NCBI GenBank assembly: GCA_016179165.1
Contig: JACORX010000261.1
Location: forward strand, 1-7,746
Length of the DNA: 7,746 nucleotides
Direction: 5' to 3'
Origin: Candidatus Rokuibacteriota bacterium
GTDB taxonomy: Bacteria > Methylomirabilota > Methylomirabilia > Rokubacteriales > CSP1-6
Below are positions 6,158 through 7,746 of this stretch, piece after piece. The notes beneath the pieces were generated by a model. That model made no database searches, was not told the DNA's origin, and saw only the letters and a program-made list of their open reading frames with translations. The translations under genes were made by a program, and so were the position numbers. Within the stretch, counting starts at the first letter, position 1; the number at the start of each line of letters is the position of its first letter.

Positions 6158-6643
6158 ATGGCGGCTGCCGCACCGCTCCTCGGTATCGCCCTTGCGGTCG
6201 CGCTGCTGCTGGCATCCCGCGGCCTCGACAATGTCTCCGCGCCGGGGCAGCTCGGTCCCGCATTCTGGCCGCGCCTCGTCCTGGCCGGTCTCGCCGTCGC
6301 GTGTCTCGCGAAGGCGGTCGAGGCAGGGCGGCGACCCGTCCGCGTGTCCCGGCCGGCGGCGCCGCTCGCGCGCGGGTGGCTCACGGCCGCGATCGCGCTC
6401 ATCGTGCTCTACGTGCTGGTGACGCCACTCCTCGGCTTCGCGCTCGCCACGGCGGCCTTCATCGCGGTCTTCCTTGCGCTGTGCGGGACGCGCGCGCCGC
6501 TCGTGCTCGCGGTGAACGCCGTCGCCGGAACCGTGGCGCTGCTCTATCTCTTCGTAAAGCTCGTCTACCTGCCGCTCCCCAAGGGCGAAGGCTCCTTCGA
6601 GCTGTTCACCCTCGCCCTGTACCGCGCACTCGGGATCTTTTGA
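6158..6643 (+). CDS. tctB: tripartite tricarboxylate transporter small membrane subunit (TctB)
   Basis: This 161-residue inner-membrane protein is the small, poorly conserved partner of TctA. Hydrophobic segments lie at about 5-20, 36-54, 74-92 and 94-134 (the last long enough for two passes), giving the usual four- to five-span layout. The family hallmark LGPAFWPRL is at 32-40, just before the second segment, and the FVKLVYLPLPKG end (132-143) matches the LPxG-type C-terminal motif. A charged cytoplasmic or periplasmic loop (EAGRRPVRVSRP) separates segments two and three. ATG 6158 is one base after the tctC stop. GGAAGTAGG immediately before it may act as a tight ribosome site, and coupling is likely. 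The tctA ATG follows 2 nt after its stop. Confidence 0.88.
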   Translation: MAAAAPLLGIALAVALLLASRGLDNVSAPGQLGPAFWPRLVLAGLAVACLAKAVEAGRRPVRVSRPAAPLARGWLTAAIALIVLYVLVTPLLGFALATAAFIAVFLALCGTRAPLVLAVNAVAGTVALLYLFVKLVYLPLPKGEGSFELFTLALYRALGIF

Positions 6644-6645
6644 AC

Positions 6646-7746
6646 ATGGGGGAGATCTTCGGGGGGCTCGGGCTCGGGTTCCTGAACGCGTTCCAGCCGC
6701 TCAACTTCCTGATGATCGTGACGGGACTCGTGATCGGCATCGTCGCCGGCGCCTTGCCCGGCATCACCATGCTCAACGCGATCGTGCTGGTGCTGCCGTT
6801 CACGTACCTGATGGGCATCGTCCCCGCGCTGCTCCTGATGATCGGCGTCTATGGCGGCGGGGTGTTCGGCGGATCGATCACCGGCATCCTTTTCAACATC
6901 CCGGGCGATCCCATGAACGTGCCGACGACGTGGGAAGGCTACCAGCTCAACCGCCAGGGCAAGACGCAGTACGCGCTGGGCCTCGCCATCATGAGCTCCG
7001 CGTTCGGCGGCCTGGTGAGCGCGCTCTTCCTCGCGTTCCTGGCACCGCCGTTCGCGAAGATCGCGCTCGGCTTCTCCACGGTCGAGTTCTTCGCCGTCGT
7101 CGTCTTCGGCCTCGCGAGCGTGTCGGTGCTCGGTCAGCACTCGATGGCCGCCGCGTTCGTCTCGCTCTTCGCGGGGATGGTGCTCGGCGCGGTGGGGACG
7201 GAGGCGCAGTACGGCGTCGAGCGCTTCGTCTTCGACGTGCCGTTCCTGAAGACCGGCATCGACTTCGTGACGGTGCTCATCGGCCTCTTCGCTATCGGGG
7301 AGGTGCTCGACCAGATCGTGGGTACCGCGGAGCCGGCGGCGGAGAACCCGGACACGCGCGCCGTGCCGCGCCTGCCGCTGCTGGATCTTTGGCCGCTGCG
7401 CTGGCCGCTGATCCGCGGGACCGCCGTCGGCATCGCGGTCGGCGGGCTCGCCGGCGCCGGCGCCACCGTGTCGTCGTTCGTCTCGTACGGCCTCGAGAAG
7501 CAGATCTCGAAGGAGCCGGAGATGTTCGGCAAGGGCCACGCCGGCGGGCTCGTCGCCTCCGAGTCCTCGGTGAACGGCTCGACGGGCGGCGCCATGATCC
7601 ACCTGCTCACGCTGGGCATTCCCGGCAGCGCGGCCACCGCCGTGATGATGGGGGTCTTCCTCATCCACGGCATCCAGCCGGGGCCGCTGCTGTTCACCCG
7701 GCAGACGGAGCAGGTCTACACGATCATCGCCGGCATGATCCTGGCC
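6646..7746 (+). CDS. tctA: tripartite tricarboxylate transporter large permease subunit TctA (partial, 3' cut)
   Basis: The reading frame is open from ATG 6646 to the right edge: 367 residues of a protein normally about 500 long. It is the multi-span permease that moves the acid across the inner membrane, probably driven by an ion gradient. Hydrophobic spans are visible from about residue 20 onward. Conserved marks include AGALPGI (34-40), the VYGGGVFGGSITGILFNIPG block (68-87) followed by EGYQLNRQG, then GAGATVSSFVSYGLEK and FGKG (from about 271), and LLTLGIPGS (320-328). The motif that normally reads PEAANNA before that last block reads SESSVNG (305-311). Gene order C-B-A with near-zero spacing is standard for this family. 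The start has no clear Shine-Dalgarno but is 2 nt past the tctB stop. The family is sure, the substrate unknown. Confidence 0.93.
   Translation, partial: MGEIFGGLGLGFLNAFQPLNFLMIVTGLVIGIVAGALPGITMLNAIVLVLPFTYLMGIVPALLLMIGVYGGGVFGGSITGILFNIPGDPMNVPTTWEGYQLNRQGKTQYALGLAIMSSAFGGLVSALFLAFLAPPFAKIALGFSTVEFFAVVVFGLASVSVLGQHSMAAAFVSLFAGMVLGAVGTEAQYGVERFVFDVPFLKTGIDFVTVLIGLFAIGEVLDQIVGTAEPAAENPDTRAVPRLPLLDLWPLRWPLIRGTAVGIAVGGLAGAGATVSSFVSYGLEKQISKEPEMFGKGHAGGLVASESSVNGSTGGAMIHLLTLGIPGSAATAVMMGVFLIHGIQPGPLLFTRQTEQVYTIIAGMILA

Noticed and set aside
4624..6402. 592-codon antisense ORF spanning the ligase end, spacer and tctC
   Set aside because: Crosses two well-supported genes and their spacer; composition is typical of an antisense shadow in GC-rich DNA with few stops.
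6565..7668. 367-codon antisense ORF opposite tctA
   Set aside because: Glu/Arg/His-rich low-complexity translation that mirrors membrane-protein codons; TctA motifs on the + strand are unambiguous.
1..7746. CRISPR arrays, tRNA or rRNA genes, insertion-sequence ends, phage genes
   Set aside because: No regularly spaced repeats, cloverleaf-like segments, rRNA signatures, transposase motifs or terminal inverted repeats were seen when reading both strands.

Overview
The window is a GC-rich stretch of bacterial DNA. Third codon positions are almost all G or C, and long antisense shadow ORFs result. Every gene I accept lies on the + strand. Gene content (a KorDABC-type 2-oxoacid:ferredoxin oxidoreductase, a CoA ligase, a tripartite tricarboxylate transporter and a DUF4143-type ATPase tail) suits an uncultured soil or sediment bacterium. 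Candidatus Rokubacteria/Methylomirabilota is my first guess and a beta- or deltaproteobacterium-like lineage the alternative. No marker gene settles it.

Layout. Positions 3-236 hold the C-terminal end of an ATPase with a DUF4143-like domain. Positions 237-560 hold no intact gene. They contain a decayed VOC/glyoxalase-family fragment (about 268-498) and then a well-spaced sigma70-like promoter (525-553), placed so that the transcript should begin almost at the next ATG. From 561 to 5106 there is a tight operon: delta (ferredoxin), alpha, beta and gamma subunits of a 2-oxoacid:acceptor oxidoreductase, then an AMP-forming acyl-CoA ligase. Three of its four junctions are stop/start overlaps. The alpha-beta junction is a 22-nt gap with its own Shine-Dalgarno. 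A 105-nt spacer follows (a possible 23-codon ORF, a small hairpin and a strong Shine-Dalgarno), then tctC, tctB and tctA. tctA runs off the right edge.

How the genes may work together (inference). The TctC/TctB/TctA system would capture and import an organic acid. The ligase would turn a carboxylate into its CoA thioester. The oxidoreductase would interconvert acyl-CoA plus CO2 and a 2-oxoacid, with ferredoxin as electron carrier. The cluster could therefore oxidise an imported 2-oxoacid, or run ligase plus oxidoreductase as a reductive carboxylation. Its substrate is unknown: alpha, beta and TctA all depart from the usual signatures at sites that normally contact substrate or cofactor. The families are ordinary; the unusual parts are the combination, the active-site variants and the apparently leaderless start.
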